From Pseudomonas oryzihabitans NBRC 102199 (lineage in GTDB: Bacteria > Pseudomonadota > Gammaproteobacteria > Pseudomonadales > Pseudomonadaceae): a DNA stretch of 64,000 nt. The notes beneath the pieces were generated by a model. It searched no databases. It saw only the letters and a program-made list of their open reading frames with translations, and was not told the origin of the DNA. The position numbers and the translations under genes were made by a program. Numbering within the stretch: the stretch's first letter is position 1; each line of letters starts with the position of its first letter. The stretch covers positions 62,001 through 126,000 of the forward strand of contig NZ_BBIT01000014.1 in assembly GCF_000730625.1 (NCBI RefSeq), given 5' to 3'. Below are positions 47,955 to 58,620 of the stretch, one piece after another.

Positions 47955-48260
47955 ATGCAATTGCCGGAATTGACCCAGCGCGCCCAGGCCGGTGAGGTTC
48001 GTGAACTCAATCTGCTCTCCATCGAGGGCGGTTTCTATGTGCTCGAGGTGCTCACCCAGAGCGGTCGCACGCGCCTGACCGGACGGGATGGGCATTTCTA
48101 CCGGCTGGGCTCGGCCGCCCAGGCCCGCCGCCTGCTGGCTGATCTGCCGGCACTCCCGTGCTTTCTCATCCAGCACAGTGCCTACGACGAGATGGTCGGC
48201 ATGGCGCCACGCTCGGCCGAACCCCTGAAGATCCCGCTGAACTACCGGAACGCCTCTTGA
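47955..48260 (+). CDS. DUF6482-type small protein
   Basis: A 101-residue soluble protein, probably all-beta in its first half (VRELNLLSIEGGFYVLEVL, then RTRLTGRDGHFYRL) with a conserved-looking end (AYDEMVGM). I place it in DUF6482 from memory, with moderate certainty. GGAGG lies before the ATG. Its stop overlaps the TTG start of the photolyase gene (TTGA), so the two are translationally coupled. Confidence 0.75.
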   Translation: MQLPELTQRAQAGEVRELNLLSIEGGFYVLEVLTQSGRTRLTGRDGHFYRLGSAAQARRLLADLPALPCFLIQHSAYDEMVGMAPRSAEPLKIPLNYRNAS

Positions 48261-49807
48261 GCGAGGGCGCCGTTCGGCGCCTGCTGCCGGTCTTCGGCGA
48301 TCAGCTTTCGCCTCGCCTGGCCTCCCTGCGCGACGCCGATCCCGCGCAGGACGTGCTGCTGCTCGCCGAAGTGATGAGCGAAGCCAGCTATGTCCCTCAT
48401 CATCCGCGCAAGATCGCCCTGATCTTCAGCGCCATGCGCCACTTCGCCAGCGAGATGCGCGCGCGCGGCTTCCGGGTTCTCTATCGCACCCTGGACGACC
48501 CCGACAACCAGGGCTCGCTGCCGGCCGAGATCGCGTTCTGGGCAAAGACGACGGGCGCGCGTGAGATTCGGCTGACCGAGACCGGCGAGTGGCGACTGGA
48601 GCAGGCGCTGCGGGCGCTGGACCTGACGATACCGGTACGCTGGCATGGCGATGACAGATTCCTCTGCAGTCGCGCCGCCTTTGCCCGCTGGGCCGGGTCG
48701 CGCACCGAGCTGCGCATGGAGGCCTTCTACCGCGGCATGCGCAGGCGACACGGCTGGCTGATGGAGGGGCCAGACGAGCCTTGCGGTGGCGTCTGGAATC
48801 TGGACAAGGACAATCGCAAGGCGCTGCCTAAAGACCAGCCTGTTCCCGAGCCCTTCAGCTGTCCGGCCGATGCCTGTACCGGGGACGTGCTCGAGCTGGT
48901 CGGGCAGCGCTTCGCTCATCACTATGGCCGGCTGGAGGGCTTCGACTATCCGGTGACCCGGGCGGATGCCGAGCGCCTCTGGCAGCACTTCCTGGGCACG
49001 GGCTTGCGCGACTTCGGCAGCTATCAGGACGCCATGGCCCGTGGCGAGCCCTATCTGCATCACGCCCGGATCAGTGCGGCGCTCAATATCGGGCTGCTGG
49101 ACCTGCGTCAGCTCTGCGCCGACGTGGATGCCGCCTATCGCGAGGGCAGGGTGCCGCTCAACAGTGCCGAGGGCTTCCTGCGTCAGCTGATCGGCTGGCG
49201 AGAGTACGTCCATGGCGTCTATTGGCTGCGCATGCCCGAATACCGTGAGCTCAATGCGTTGGGCAATACCCGGGCGCTACCAGAGTTCTACTGGACCGGC
49301 GATACCCGTATGGCCTGCATGCGCCAGGCCATCGGCCAGACCCTGGCGCTGGGCTACGCGCACCATATCCAGCGGCTGATGGTCACCGGCAACTTCGCCT
49401 TGCTGGCCGGCATCGCGCCCCAGGCCATCGGCGAGTGGTATCTGGCGGTCTATCTGGATGCTTTCGAGTGGGTCGAGCTGCCCAATACCCAGGCCATGGT
49501 GATGCATGCCGACGGCGGCTATCTGGCAAGCAAGCCCTATTGCGCCAGCGGCCAGTACATCCGTCGCCAGTCCGACTACTGCAAGGGCTGCCACTATCAG
49601 GTCATGGAAGCGCTGGGCGACAGGGCCTGTCCCTTCAATGCCCTCTACTGGCACTTCCTAATCCGCCATCGCGAGCGTTTCGCCCACTATCCGCGCATGC
49701 TCAATCTCTATCGCAATCTTGATCGCCAGGCCCCCGAGCGCCAGCAGGCTCTCTGGCAGCGTGGCGAAATCCTGCTGGCGCGTCTCGACGCGGGAGAATC
49801 CCTATGA
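48257..49807 (+). CDS. Cryptochrome/photolyase-related protein (FeS-BCP type)
   Basis: A 516-residue flavoprotein of the PhrB class, probably a (6-4) photolyase or photoreceptor. I choose the TTG at 48257, which gives [18 protein letters not shown], the normal start of the family; an upstream frame would run antiparallel to nothing useful and overlap the previous gene by 100 bp. Four Cys for a 4Fe-4S cluster are visible: one in RMACMRQ, two in YCKGCHY and one in ACPFN. FAD-site segments [15 protein letters not shown] and [12 protein letters not shown] follow the family. Confidence 0.92.
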   Translation: MSEGAVRRLLPVFGDQLSPRLASLRDADPAQDVLLLAEVMSEASYVPHHPRKIALIFSAMRHFASEMRARGFRVLYRTLDDPDNQGSLPAEIAFWAKTTGAREIRLTETGEWRLEQALRALDLTIPVRWHGDDRFLCSRAAFARWAGSRTELRMEAFYRGMRRRHGWLMEGPDEPCGGVWNLDKDNRKALPKDQPVPEPFSCPADACTGDVLELVGQRFAHHYGRLEGFDYPVTRADAERLWQHFLGTGLRDFGSYQDAMARGEPYLHHARISAALNIGLLDLRQLCADVDAAYREGRVPLNSAEGFLRQLIGWREYVHGVYWLRMPEYRELNALGNTRALPEFYWTGDTRMACMRQAIGQTLALGYAHHIQRLMVTGNFALLAGIAPQAIGEWYLAVYLDAFEWVELPNTQAMVMHADGGYLASKPYCASGQYIRRQSDYCKGCHYQVMEALGDRACPFNALYWHFLIRHRERFAHYPRMLNLYRNLDRQAPERQQALWQRGEILLARLDAGESL

Positions 49808-49959
49808 AGAAGGGCGATCTGCCCACCAAGGTCTGTCCGGTCTGCCAGCGGCCCTTCGCCTGGCGCAAGAAATGGGAGCGCAACTGGGACGAGGTGCGCT
49901 ATTGCTCCGAGCGCTGTCGCCGGCAGCGCGGCAGCCTCGGCGGCGAGCCGGGACCCTGA
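49804..49959 (+). CDS. DUF2256 small zinc-ribbon-like protein
   Basis: A 51-residue protein starting with ATG that overlaps the photolyase stop by 4 bp (ATGA). Two Cys pairs, [10 protein letters not shown] and RYCSERCRR, can bind one zinc ion. [14 protein letters not shown] is the DUF2256 core. Genes of this family often accompany photolyase/cryptochrome genes. Function unknown. Too short for most size filters. Confidence 0.88.
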   Translation: MKKGDLPTKVCPVCQRPFAWRKKWERNWDEVRYCSERCRRQRGSLGGEPGP

Positions 49960-50001
49960 TGTGCTAGGCTCGGCTCCTTTTTTCACGATGGAAAGGCTGC
50001 T

Positions 50002-50619
50002 ATGAACGACATCCTGCTCGACACCGACGAAGCCCGCGTCAGCTACGGCATCGGCCGCCAGCTGGGCGACCAGCTGCGCCAGAATCCGGTCCCCGGCATG
50101 CAGCTGACGGCCGTGCTCGCCGGCCTGACCGAGGCCTTCGACGGCCAGGATTCCCGGGTGGACGTCGAGTCGCTGAACGCCAGCTTCCGCGTCATCCGCG
50201 AGCGCATGCAGGCGGAAGCCCAGGCCAAGGCTGCTGCGGCGGCCCAGGAAGGCGTCGACTACCTCAAGGCCAATGCCGAGCGCCCTGGCGTCGTGGTGCT
50301 GCCGTCCGGTCTGCAATACGAGGTGCTCACCCAGGGGGAGGGCGCCACGCCGACCCGTGAAGACCAGGTGCGCACCCACTACCACGGCACCCTCATCGAC
50401 GGCAGCGTGTTCGACAGCTCCTACCAGCGCGGCCAGCCGGCCGAGTTTCCGGTGGGCGGCGTGATCGCCGGCTGGACCGAAGCCCTGCAACTGATGCCTG
50501 CCGGCAGCAAGTGGCGCCTGCACGTGCCTAGCGAACTGGCCTATGGCGCCCAGGGCGTCGGTGGCATCCCGCCGCACAGCGTGCTGGTGTTCGACGTCGA
50601 GCTCCTCGACATCCTCTGA
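50002..50619 (+). CDS. fklB: FKBP-type peptidyl-prolyl isomerase
   Basis: A 205-residue isomerase with an N-terminal helical dimerisation domain (DEARVSYGIGRQLGDQLR) and a C-terminal FKBP domain (GVVVLPSGLQYEVL, HYHGTLIDGSVFDSSY, WTEALQLMPAGSKWRLHVPSELAYG). No signal peptide, so it is cytosolic like FklB. It runs tail to tail with the next gene, 2 bp apart. Confidence 0.94.
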   Translation: MNDILLDTDEARVSYGIGRQLGDQLRQNPVPGMQLTAVLAGLTEAFDGQDSRVDVESLNASFRVIRERMQAEAQAKAAAAAQEGVDYLKANAERPGVVVLPSGLQYEVLTQGEGATPTREDQVRTHYHGTLIDGSVFDSSYQRGQPAEFPVGGVIAGWTEALQLMPAGSKWRLHVPSELAYGAQGVGGIPPHSVLVFDVELLDIL

Positions 50620-50621
50620 GG

Positions 50622-50876
50622 CTAGCAGTCCAGGCGCAGCGCCTCGTTGTCCGGGCGCAGCGCCAGGGCGTAGCTGAACAGGAAGACCTGGCGGATCTGC
50701 TCCTTCACCACCCGCGGCTCGCTGGAGGTGAGGCTGTGCAGATCCAGCTCGCCCAGGTCCTTGAGTTCTTCCAGGGCCGTCTCGTCCAGCTCCGCGCAGA
50801 CCTTGCCGGTTTCCCGGTTGAGGATGCGCAGATAGGGGTGCGGCCGGTCCAGCCAGGCGTCGATCAGATAAGTCAT
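50622..50876 (-). CDS. Small protein behind an iron-type promoter (PA4570-like)
   Basis: An 84-residue acidic soluble protein beginning MTYLIDAWLDRPHPYLRIL. A beta hairpin is followed by helices (ETALEELKDLGELDL, VKEQIRQVFLFSYALAL). CAGGAG precedes the ATG. It resembles, from memory, a P. aeruginosa gene in the same place between fklB and ispB. The A+T-rich promoter with a Fur-like palindrome suggests iron regulation. Molecular function unknown. Confidence 0.85.
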   Translation of the reverse strand: MTYLIDAWLDRPHPYLRILNRETGKVCAELDETALEELKDLGELDLHSLTSSEPRVVKEQIRQVFLFSYALALRPDNEALRLDC

Positions 50877-50893
50877 GGCAAGGGCTCCTGCTG

Positions 50894-50931
50894 TGCTATT
50901 TATGAGAATAATTCTTATTCAATAAATAGCA
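50894..50931 (-). promoter_or_regulatory. Promoter with 38-bp palindrome and Fur-like box
   Basis: TGCTATTTAT (50894-50903) and ATAAATAGCA (50922-50931) are perfect inverted arms around an A+T-rich core, GAGAATAATTCTTATTC, that resembles a Fur box. A minus-strand -35 TTGCTA (50932-50927) and -10 TATTCT (50910-50905), spaced by 16 bp, overlap the palindrome, so binding would block transcription. Confidence 0.55.
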
Positions 50932-50962
50932 AGGGATTACCTGACTTTTTTGGTCGGACATG

Positions 50963-50993
50963 AAAAAGCCCGCGGTCTGGCGACGGCGGGCTT
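50963..50993 (-). terminator. Terminator of ispB
   Basis: On the minus strand AAGCCCGC pairs with GCGGGCTT around a 12-nt loop, followed by TTTCA. It lies 19 bp past the ispB stop. Confidence 0.88.
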
Positions 50994-51011
50994 GATCGAA
51001 CGGTGCAGGCG

Positions 51012-51986
51012 TCAGTGGGTACGGGCCACCGAGAAGCGACCCAGGTCGGCCAGGGCATCGCGATATTCGCTGGCGGGCAGGGCGTCCAGGCAGGCGATCG
51101 CCCGCTCGGCGAATTCCTGCGCCTTGCGTGCGGTGTAGTCGAGGGCGCCAGCGGCTTCGACGGCGGCGCGCACGCCTTCCAGGTCCTGGCTGCCGCCCTG
51201 GCGGATCGCCTGGCGTACCAGGGCAGCCTGTTCGGCAGTGCCTTCGCGCATGGTCACGATCAGCGGCAGGGTCGGCTTGCCCTCGGCCAGATCGTCACCG
51301 ACGTTCTTGCCCAGGGCGACGGCGTCGCCCTGGTAGTCCAGCAGGTCGTCGACCAGCTGGAAGGCCACGCCCAGATGATCGCCATAGCGGCGCAGGGCGT
51401 CGGCCTGTTCGGCGCTGGCGCCGGCCAGGATCGCCGCGCTGTGGGTGGAGGCTTCGAAGAGCATGGCGGTCTTGCCGCGGATGACTTCCATGTAGATCTC
51501 TTCGGTGGTGCTGGCGTCGCGGATCTTCGACAGCTGCAGCACCTCGCCCTCGGCGATGACGCGGGTGGCCTGGGAGATGATGCGCATCACTTCCATGGAG
51601 CCGAGCGCCACCATCATCTCGAAGGAGCGGGCATAGAGGAAATCGCCCACCAGGACGCTGGGGGCGTTGCCCCAGAGGGCGTTGGCGGTGGAGCGGCCAC
51701 GGCGCATTCCCGAGGCATCGACGACATCGTCGTGCAGCAGGGTGGAGGTGTGCAGGAATTCGATGGTCGCCGCCAGCAGCTGCAGATCGTGATCGGCGCG
51801 CCCGAGCGCCTTGCCGGCCAGCAGGACCAGCAGCGGACGCAGGCGCTTGCCACCCGCGGAGACGATGTAGTCGCCAATCTTCTCGACCAGCGGCACGCGC
51901 GAGGTCAGCTGCTGACGGATGATGCCGTCTACGGCGGCGAAATCGTCCGTCACCACGCGATAGAAGGACTGGGATTGCTGCGTCAT
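51012..51986 (-). CDS. ispB: Polyprenyl (octaprenyl/nonaprenyl) diphosphate synthase
   Basis: A 324-residue trans-prenyltransferase that makes the ubiquinone side chain. The two aspartate-rich motifs are LLHDDVVDAS (first, near residue 83) and LVDDLLDYQGD (second, near residue 210). GGKRLRP binds the diphosphate. The ATG at 51986 is preferred, 12 codons inside the open frame. Divergent from rplU, the conserved arrangement in gamma-proteobacteria. Confidence 0.96.
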   Translation of the reverse strand: MTQQSQSFYRVVTDDFAAVDGIIRQQLTSRVPLVEKIGDYIVSAGGKRLRPLLVLLAGKALGRADHDLQLLAATIEFLHTSTLLHDDVVDASGMRRGRSTANALWGNAPSVLVGDFLYARSFEMMVALGSMEVMRIISQATRVIAEGEVLQLSKIRDASTTEEIYMEVIRGKTAMLFEASTHSAAILAGASAEQADALRRYGDHLGVAFQLVDDLLDYQGDAVALGKNVGDDLAEGKPTLPLIVTMREGTAEQAALVRQAIRQGGSQDLEGVRAAVEAAGALDYTARKAQEFAERAIACLDALPASEYRDALADLGRFSVARTH

Positions 51987-52386
51987 TGAGAGGTGTCCAC
52001 TGGAGGTCCGGGCAATATTCAAGCGGCCGGATGGCGCATGACCGCCAGACTATGCCCTAGGGACCGGCACAAGTGCCATGCCCAGGGATTGCCATCGCGC
52101 TCCCGCGGCTCGCCGCTCATGCCGATTCGGCTGGGCACCGGCCCGGCATGGCCGCTGAACGAGGTTGCGCGGCATGCTAGGGGTGGGGTGGGGGGCTGTC
52201 AAGGCGCGGGCGGGCGGCTCTTGCCTCCCGGCCACGGCTTGCGTAGAATCGCGGGCCCTGAACATTCCTAGGGTTAACCCCCTGTCTTACGCAATTGCGC
52301 GGTGGTCCTTCCGGTCCCGTGCAGCCATGCCGGTCGACGATTCTTCCTATAAAGCACCGGGTGAGCAGGTTTAACGGAGATTTACC
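51987..52386. promoter_or_regulatory. 400-bp divergent region ispB / rplU
   Basis: No gene. It contains the rplU promoter (52221-52249), a 10-bp palindrome GGGTTAACCC at 52271-52280 near the start of the rplU leader, and an rplU leader of about 130 nt that could hold an r-protein control element. I see no clear ispB promoter. Confidence 0.5.
52221..52249 (+). promoter_or_regulatory. rplU-rpmA promoter
   Basis: TTGCCT (52221-52226), a 17-bp spacer, and TAGAAT (52244-52249), close to sigma-70 consensus, 138 bp before rplU. Confidence 0.7.
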
Positions 52387-52701
52387 ATGTCCTACGCAGT
52401 TATCGTTACCGGTGGCAAGCAATACAAGGTCGCCGAAGGCGAATACCTGAAGGTCGAGAAGCTCGACATCGCTACCGGTGAAACCGTCACCTTCGACCAG
52501 GTTCTGCTGGTTGGCAACGGTGACGACGTCAAGATCGGTCTGCCGGTCGTTGATGGTGCCAAAGTGACCGCCGAAGTGACCGCCCAGGGCCGTCACGACA
52601 AGGTCACCATCATCAAATTCCGTCGTCGTAAGCATCACATGAAGCGTCAGGGCCACCGTCAGTGGTTCACCGAAATCAAGATCACTGGCATCCAGGCCTG
52701 A
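52387..52701 (+). CDS. rplU: 50S ribosomal protein L21
   Basis: A 104-residue protein, the usual length, with the L21 pattern [37 protein letters not shown] and [23 protein letters not shown]. It binds 23S rRNA. Followed by rpmA 26 bp downstream. Confidence 0.99.
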   Translation: MSYAVIVTGGKQYKVAEGEYLKVEKLDIATGETVTFDQVLLVGNGDDVKIGLPVVDGAKVTAEVTAQGRHDKVTIIKFRRRKHHMKRQGHRQWFTEIKITGIQA

Positions 52702-52727
52702 TCTCGCCTCTAACGGAGAATTGACTC

Positions 52728-52988
52728 ATGGCACACAAAAAAGCGGGTGGTTCTACTCGTAACGGTCGCGATTCCGAAAGCAAACGCCTTGGCGTGAAGC
52801 TGTACGGCGGCCAGGTCGTCAAGGCCGGCAACATCATCGTGCGTCAGCGCGGCACCCAGTACCATGCCGGTTACGGCGTGGGCCTCGGCAAGGATCACAC
52901 CCTGTTCGCGAAAGTGGACGGCGTGATCAAGTTCGACGTGAAGGGCGCCTTCGGCCGTCGTTACGTGAGCATCGTCGCCGCCGCCTAA
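52728..52988 (+). CDS. rpmA: 50S ribosomal protein L27
   Basis: An 86-residue protein starting [22 protein letters not shown], with no Firmicutes-type N-terminal cleavage extension. [20 protein letters not shown] is typical. It contributes to the peptidyl transferase centre. A terminator follows. Confidence 0.99.
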   Translation: MAHKKAGGSTRNGRDSESKRLGVKLYGGQVVKAGNIIVRQRGTQYHAGYGVGLGKDHTLFAKVDGVIKFDVKGAFGRRYVSIVAAA

Positions 52989-53003
52989 GGCTCGTGACGA
53001 AAG

Positions 53004-53034
53004 AAAAGCCCTGTCTACCCGACGGGGCTTTTTC
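53004..53034 (+). terminator. Terminator after rpmA
   Basis: GCCCTGTC-TACCC-GACGGGGC, one wobble pair, then TTTTTCG. It separates rplU-rpmA from obg. Confidence 0.88.
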
Positions 53035-53042
53035 GTTTGTAG

Positions 53043-54302
<1,260 letters not shown>

Positions 54303-54317
54303 GAAAGGAGCTTGCCC

Positions 54318-55436
54318 ATGCGTGATCAGGTGTCTGGCGCCCAGCGCTGGGTAGTGAAGATCGGTAGTGCCCTGCTGACCGACGACGGGCGTTGTCTGGA
54401 TGGCGGGGCCATGGCTGGCTGGGTCGAGCAGATGGTGGCCCTGCACCAGGCGGGCATCGAGCTGGTGCTGGTGTCCTCGGGTGCGGTGGCGGCCGGTATG
54501 AGTCGGCTCGGCTGGGCGCAGCGTCCGACCGCCATCAACGAGTTGCAGGCGGCCGCGGCGGTAGGGCAGATGGGGCTGGTGCAGGCCTGGGAATCCAGTT
54601 TCGCCGAGCATCAGGTGCAGACCGCGCAGATCCTGCTCACCCATGACGACCTGTCCGATCGCAAGCGCTACCTCAATGCCCGCAGCACCCTGCGCACCCT
54701 GGTGAGCCTGGGTGTGGTGCCGGTGATCAACGAGAACGATACCGTCGTCACCGACGAGATCCGCTTCGGCGACAACGACACCCTGGCTGCTCTGGTGGCC
54801 AACCTGGTCGAAGCCGATCTGCTGGTCATCCTCACCGATCGCGATGGCATGTTCGATGCCGATCCGCGCAACAATCCCGACGCCAGTCTCATCAGCGAGG
54901 CGCGCGCCGACGATCCGGCCCTGGATCTGGTCGCCGGCGGTACCGGCGGTGCCCTGGGGCGTGGCGGCATGCAGACCAAGCTGCGTGCTGCGCGTCTGGC
55001 GGCGCGCTCCGGTGCCTATACCGTCATCGTCGGCGGGCGGATCCAGCAGGTGCTCAGTCGCCTGCAGCAGGGCGAACAGCTGGGTACCCTGCTGTCACCC
55101 GAGCGTGGCCTGGTGGCGGCGCGCAAGCAGTGGCTGGCGGGGCATCTGCAGGTGCGTGGCACCCTGCGCCTGGATGCCGGTGCGGTGGAGGCCCTAGTGG
55201 GCGGTCATCGCAGTCTGCTGCCGGTGGGCGTGCGAGCGCTGGAAGGCAGCTTCCGGCGCGGCGAGATGGTTGCCTGCGTCGGTCCGGACGGGCGCGAGGT
55301 GGCGCGTGGCCTGGTCAACTACAGTGCGACCGAGGCGCAGCGCATCCTGGGGCGGCCTTCGGATGCCATCGTGGTTGAGCTGGGCTATGTCTACGAGCCC
55401 GAGCTGATTCACCGGGACAACCTCGTCCTGGTCTGA
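54318..55436 (+). CDS. proB: Glutamate 5-kinase
   Basis: A 372-residue enzyme of proline synthesis. The amino-acid kinase domain ([69 protein letters not shown]) is followed by a C-terminal PUA domain from about residue 280. The ATG at 54318 follows AAAGGAG; a TTG two codons earlier is less likely. Confidence 0.97.
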   Translation: MRDQVSGAQRWVVKIGSALLTDDGRCLDGGAMAGWVEQMVALHQAGIELVLVSSGAVAAGMSRLGWAQRPTAINELQAAAAVGQMGLVQAWESSFAEHQVQTAQILLTHDDLSDRKRYLNARSTLRTLVSLGVVPVINENDTVVTDEIRFGDNDTLAALVANLVEADLLVILTDRDGMFDADPRNNPDASLISEARADDPALDLVAGGTGGALGRGGMQTKLRAARLAARSGAYTVIVGGRIQQVLSRLQQGEQLGTLLSPERGLVAARKQWLAGHLQVRGTLRLDAGAVEALVGGHRSLLPVGVRALEGSFRRGEMVACVGPDGREVARGLVNYSATEAQRILGRPSDAIVVELGYVYEPELIHRDNLVLV

Positions 55437-55492
55437 CGATCGTCGATCCTGGCGCCTCTCCGGAGGCGTTGGATTCCCGAATCCCAGGCAAT

Positions 55493-55518
55493 AAAAAACC
55501 GGCCGAAGCCGGTTTTTT
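55493..55518. terminator. Bidirectional terminator between proB and rpsT
   Basis: AAAAAACCGGC-CGA-AGCCGGTTTTTT: strong in both directions for the convergent proB and rpsT transcripts. Confidence 0.95.
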
Positions 55519-55531
55519 ACTTGAACGCTTA

Positions 55532-55810
55532 TCAGGCAGCGGCGGGGGTAGCCAGGGCCTTGATGTGCGCGTTCAGGCGGCTCTTGTGACGAGCGGCCTT
55601 GTTCTTGTCGATGATGCCCTTGTCGGCCATGCGGTCGATGACCGGAACGGCAGCAACATAAGCGGACTTGGCTTTTTCCAGGTCCTTGGCTTCGATCGCC
55701 TTGACGACGTTCTTGATGTAGGTACGCACCATGGAGCGCAGGCTCGCATTGTGGCTGCGACGCTTCTCAGCCTGTTTGGCGCGTTTTTTGGCGGAGGGGG
55801 AGTTAGCCAC
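55532..55810 (-). CDS. rpsT: 30S ribosomal protein S20
   Basis: A 92-residue helical protein starting with GTG ([18 protein letters not shown]), behind [26 protein letters not shown] and [24 protein letters not shown] match S20, which binds 16S rRNA. The longer open frame reads through its leader. The leader carries two tandem hairpins. Confidence 0.98.
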   Translation of the reverse strand: MANSPSAKKRAKQAEKRRSHNASLRSMVRTYIKNVVKAIEAKDLEKAKSAYVAAVPVIDRMADKGIIDKNKAARHKSRLNAHIKALATPAAA

Positions 55811-55832
55811 CGTGGAGCTCCTTCGAAAAAGA

Positions 55833-55872
55833 CTGTATTGGGTACAGAGCGAACTCTGTAGCAAGTACAGAG
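55833..55872 (-). promoter_or_regulatory. Tandem hairpins in the rpsT leader
   Basis: On the minus strand the first hairpin is CTCTGTA-CTTGC-TACAGAG (55872-55854) and the second CTGTA-CCCAA-TACAG (55847-55833). The near-repeat suggests a protein-binding or stability element just before the ribosome binding site. Confidence 0.55.
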
Positions 55873-55889
55873 CTAAATTAAGGTCGCGA

Positions 55890-55918
55890 ATCTTGACGTC
55901 TCTGGCGGCGCCTGTCAA
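55890..55918 (-). promoter_or_regulatory. rpsT promoter
   Basis: A consensus -35 TTGACA (55918-55913), a 17-bp spacer and a -10 CAAGAT (55895-55890). Confidence 0.65.
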
Positions 55919-56053
55919 GGCTGTCTGGATGGATATCCGGCTGGTCGCCGATGAAGGGCCTCGTTACACTCGATCGCTTGTGCCCATCGCGCGACTGCGC
56001 TCACGCGCATCCTCTGTCACGTCCCGCTGCGTTCACCGAGTCCTCTCCCTGCC

Positions 56054-57592
56054 ATGAATCTGCTCAAGTCCCTGGCCGCCGTCAGCTCCATGACCATGCT
56101 GTCCCGCGTGCTGGGTTTCGTGCGCGACACCATCGTCGCCCGCACCTTTGGCGCCGGCATGGCCACCGACGCCTTTTTCGTCGCCTTCAAGCTGCCCAAC
56201 CTGCTGCGCCGCATCTTCGCCGAAGGGGCTTTTTCCCAGGCGTTCGTCCCCATCCTCGCCGAATACAAGGCCCAGCAGGGCGAGGAGGCCACCCGCACCT
56301 TTCTGGCCTACGTCAGTGGCCTGCTGACCCTGGTGCTGGCAGTGGTCACGGTACTGGGCATGCTGGCTGCGCCCCTGGTGATCTGGATCACCGCGCCGGG
56401 TTTCGCCGATACCCCGGAGAAATTCGCCCTCACCTCCAGCCTGCTGCGGGTGACCTTTCCCTACATCCTGCTGATCTCCCTGGCGTCCCTGGCCGGGGCC
56501 GTGCTCAACACCTGGAACAGGTTCAGCGTGCCGGCCTTCGTGCCGACCCTGCTCAACGTCAGCATGATCGTCTTCGCGCTGTTCCTGACCCCCTATTTCG
56601 ATCCGCCGATCATGGCCATGGCCTGGGCGACCCTGGTAGGTGGCCTGGCGCAATTCCTCTATCAGCTGCCGCATCTCAAGCGCATCGGCATGCTGGTGCT
56701 GCCGCGACTGAATCTGCGTGACAGCGGCGTCTGGCGGGTCATGAAGCAGATGGGGCCGGCGATCCTCGGGGTCTCGGTCAGCCAGATTTCGCTGATCATC
56801 AACACCATCTTCGCCTCCTTCCTGGCAGCCGGCTCGGTGTCCTGGATGTACTACGCTGATCGCCTGATGGAGCTGCCCTCGGGGGTGCTCGGCGTGGCGC
56901 TGGGGACCATCCTGCTACCGGCGCTGTCGCGCACCTACGCCAAGGCCGATCGCCAGGAATATTCACGGCTGCTCGACTGGGGCCTGCGACTGTGCTTCCT
57001 GCTGGTGCTGCCCTGCTCGGCGGCCCTGGCGCTGCTGTCCGAGCCCCTGACCGTCTCGCTGTTCCAGTACGGCCGTTTCGATGCCCATGACGCCCTGATG
57101 ACCCAGCGGGCACTGGTCGCCTATGCCGTGGGGCTGCTCGGCATCATCCTGGTCAAGGTGCTGGCGCCGGGCTTCTATGCCCAGCAGAACATCAAGACCC
57201 CGGTGAAGATCGCGCTCTTCACCCTGGCGGTGACCCAGGTGCTCAACCTGATCCTGATCGGTCCGCTGCAGCATGTCGGCCTGGCCCTGGCCATAGGCCT
57301 GGCGGCCTGTCTCAACGCCGGCCTTTTATTCTGGCAACTGCGCCGCCATAACCTGTTCATCCCCCAGGCAGGCTGGACAGGCTTCCTGCTGCGACTGCTG
57401 ATCGCGGTGGCGGTGATGACCGCCGTCCTGGTCGGCCTGATGCAGCTGTTGCCCAGCTGGAGCGAAGGACTGATGTGGCAGCGCCTGCTGCGTCTGGGCG
57501 GGCTGGTCGCGGCGGGGGTGCTGGCCTATTTCGCCAGTCTCTTCCTGCTCGGCTTCCGCGTGCGCGACTTCAATCGGCGCGCGGTGCTGTGA
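56054..57592 (+). CDS. murJ: Lipid II flippase MurJ (MviN)
   Basis: A 512-residue inner-membrane protein with about 14 helices that flips lipid II for peptidoglycan synthesis. [43 protein letters not shown] and [22 protein letters not shown] are MurJ signatures with the functional Arg residues. Divergent from rpsT, and ribF follows 79 bp later. Confidence 0.98.
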   Translation: MNLLKSLAAVSSMTMLSRVLGFVRDTIVARTFGAGMATDAFFVAFKLPNLLRRIFAEGAFSQAFVPILAEYKAQQGEEATRTFLAYVSGLLTLVLAVVTVLGMLAAPLVIWITAPGFADTPEKFALTSSLLRVTFPYILLISLASLAGAVLNTWNRFSVPAFVPTLLNVSMIVFALFLTPYFDPPIMAMAWATLVGGLAQFLYQLPHLKRIGMLVLPRLNLRDSGVWRVMKQMGPAILGVSVSQISLIINTIFASFLAAGSVSWMYYADRLMELPSGVLGVALGTILLPALSRTYAKADRQEYSRLLDWGLRLCFLLVLPCSAALALLSEPLTVSLFQYGRFDAHDALMTQRALVAYAVGLLGIILVKVLAPGFYAQQNIKTPVKIALFTLAVTQVLNLILIGPLQHVGLALAIGLAACLNAGLLFWQLRRHNLFIPQAGWTGFLLRLLIAVAVMTAVLVGLMQLLPSWSEGLMWQRLLRLGGLVAAGVLAYFASLFLLGFRVRDFNRRAVL

Positions 57593-57615
57593 TTGCACAA
57601 GGCCGGGTGTGCGCC

Positions 57616-57644
57616 TGTCCTCGCGGCGGGCATCCGGATATAAT
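57616..57644 (+). promoter_or_regulatory. Candidate ribF promoter
   Basis: A perfect -10 TATAAT (57639-57644) lies 27 bp before the ribF start; the -35 position (TGTCCT, 57616-57621) is poor. Confidence 0.4.
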
Positions 57645-57671
57645 CGATTAATTTCTGAGCAATACCTACCC

Positions 57672-58619
57672 ATGCAGCTGTTTCGTGGTCTCCATCATCT
57701 CGACGCCTTTCCCAAGGGCTGCGTTGCCACCATTGGCAACTTCGACGGGGTTCACCTGGGGCACCAGGCCATCCTCGCGCGGCTGCGTGAGCGGGCGGCG
57801 GAGCTCGGGGTGCCCAGTTGCGTGGTGATCTTCGAGCCGCAGCCGCGGGAATTCTTCCTGCCCGATATCGCGCCGGTACGTCTGACCCGCCTGCGCGAGA
57901 AGCTGGAATGCTTCGCACGCCTGGGCGTCGACAACGTGCTCTGCCTGAACTTCAATCGGCGGCTGCGCGAGTTGTCTGCCGAGGCCTTCGTCCAGCAGGT
58001 GCTGGTGGAAGGCCTGGGGGTGAAACACCTGGAGATCGGTGACGACTTCCGTTTCGGCTGCGACCGCGCCGGCGACTTCACCTACCTGAACCTGGCTGCC
58101 CGCGACCACGGCTTCACCCTGGAAGCCGCCACCACCGTCGAGCTGGACGGCCTGCGGGTGAGCAGTACCCTGATCCGCCAGGCCCTGGCCGACGGCGATC
58201 TGGCCCTGGCCGCGCGCATGCTGGGCCGGCCCTACAGCCTCTCGGGACGGGTCTTGCACGGCCAGAAGCTGGCGCGTCAGCTGGGCTGGCCCACGGCCAA
58301 CGTCCAGCTCAAGCGGCGTCGACCGCCGCTGCGCGGCGTCTATCTGGTCAGCAGCCTGATCGATGGGCGGGTGGTGCCGGGCGTAGCCAATATCGGCCAG
58401 CGGCCGACGGTGCAGGGCGATGGTCGTCCGCATCTGGAGATCCATCTGCTGGACTTTGCCGGCGACCTCTATGGCCGCCACCTCAGCGTGACCTTCGTGC
58501 AGAAGGTCCGCGACGAACAGAAATTCGCCTCTCTGGAGGCCCTCAAGGCGGCGATCGAAGCGGACGTCGCCACGGCCCGCGCCTACTGGCAGGGGCAACC
58601 GTCAACGAGCCTGGACTGA
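57672..58619 (+). CDS. ribF: Bifunctional riboflavin kinase / FAD synthetase
   Basis: A 315-residue enzyme making FMN and FAD. The N-terminal adenylyltransferase has [11 protein letters not shown] and the ISSTLIRQ-type [14 protein letters not shown]. The C-terminal kinase has GWPTANVQL and ANIGQRPT. The ATG at 57672 gives the usual [10 protein letters not shown] start. The next gene starts 1 bp after its stop. Confidence 0.97.
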   Translation: MQLFRGLHHLDAFPKGCVATIGNFDGVHLGHQAILARLRERAAELGVPSCVVIFEPQPREFFLPDIAPVRLTRLREKLECFARLGVDNVLCLNFNRRLRELSAEAFVQQVLVEGLGVKHLEIGDDFRFGCDRAGDFTYLNLAARDHGFTLEAATTVELDGLRVSSTLIRQALADGDLALAARMLGRPYSLSGRVLHGQKLARQLGWPTANVQLKRRRPPLRGVYLVSSLIDGRVVPGVANIGQRPTVQGDGRPHLEIHLLDFAGDLYGRHLSVTFVQKVRDEQKFASLEALKAAIEADVATARAYWQGQPSTSLD

Positions 58620-58620
58620 C

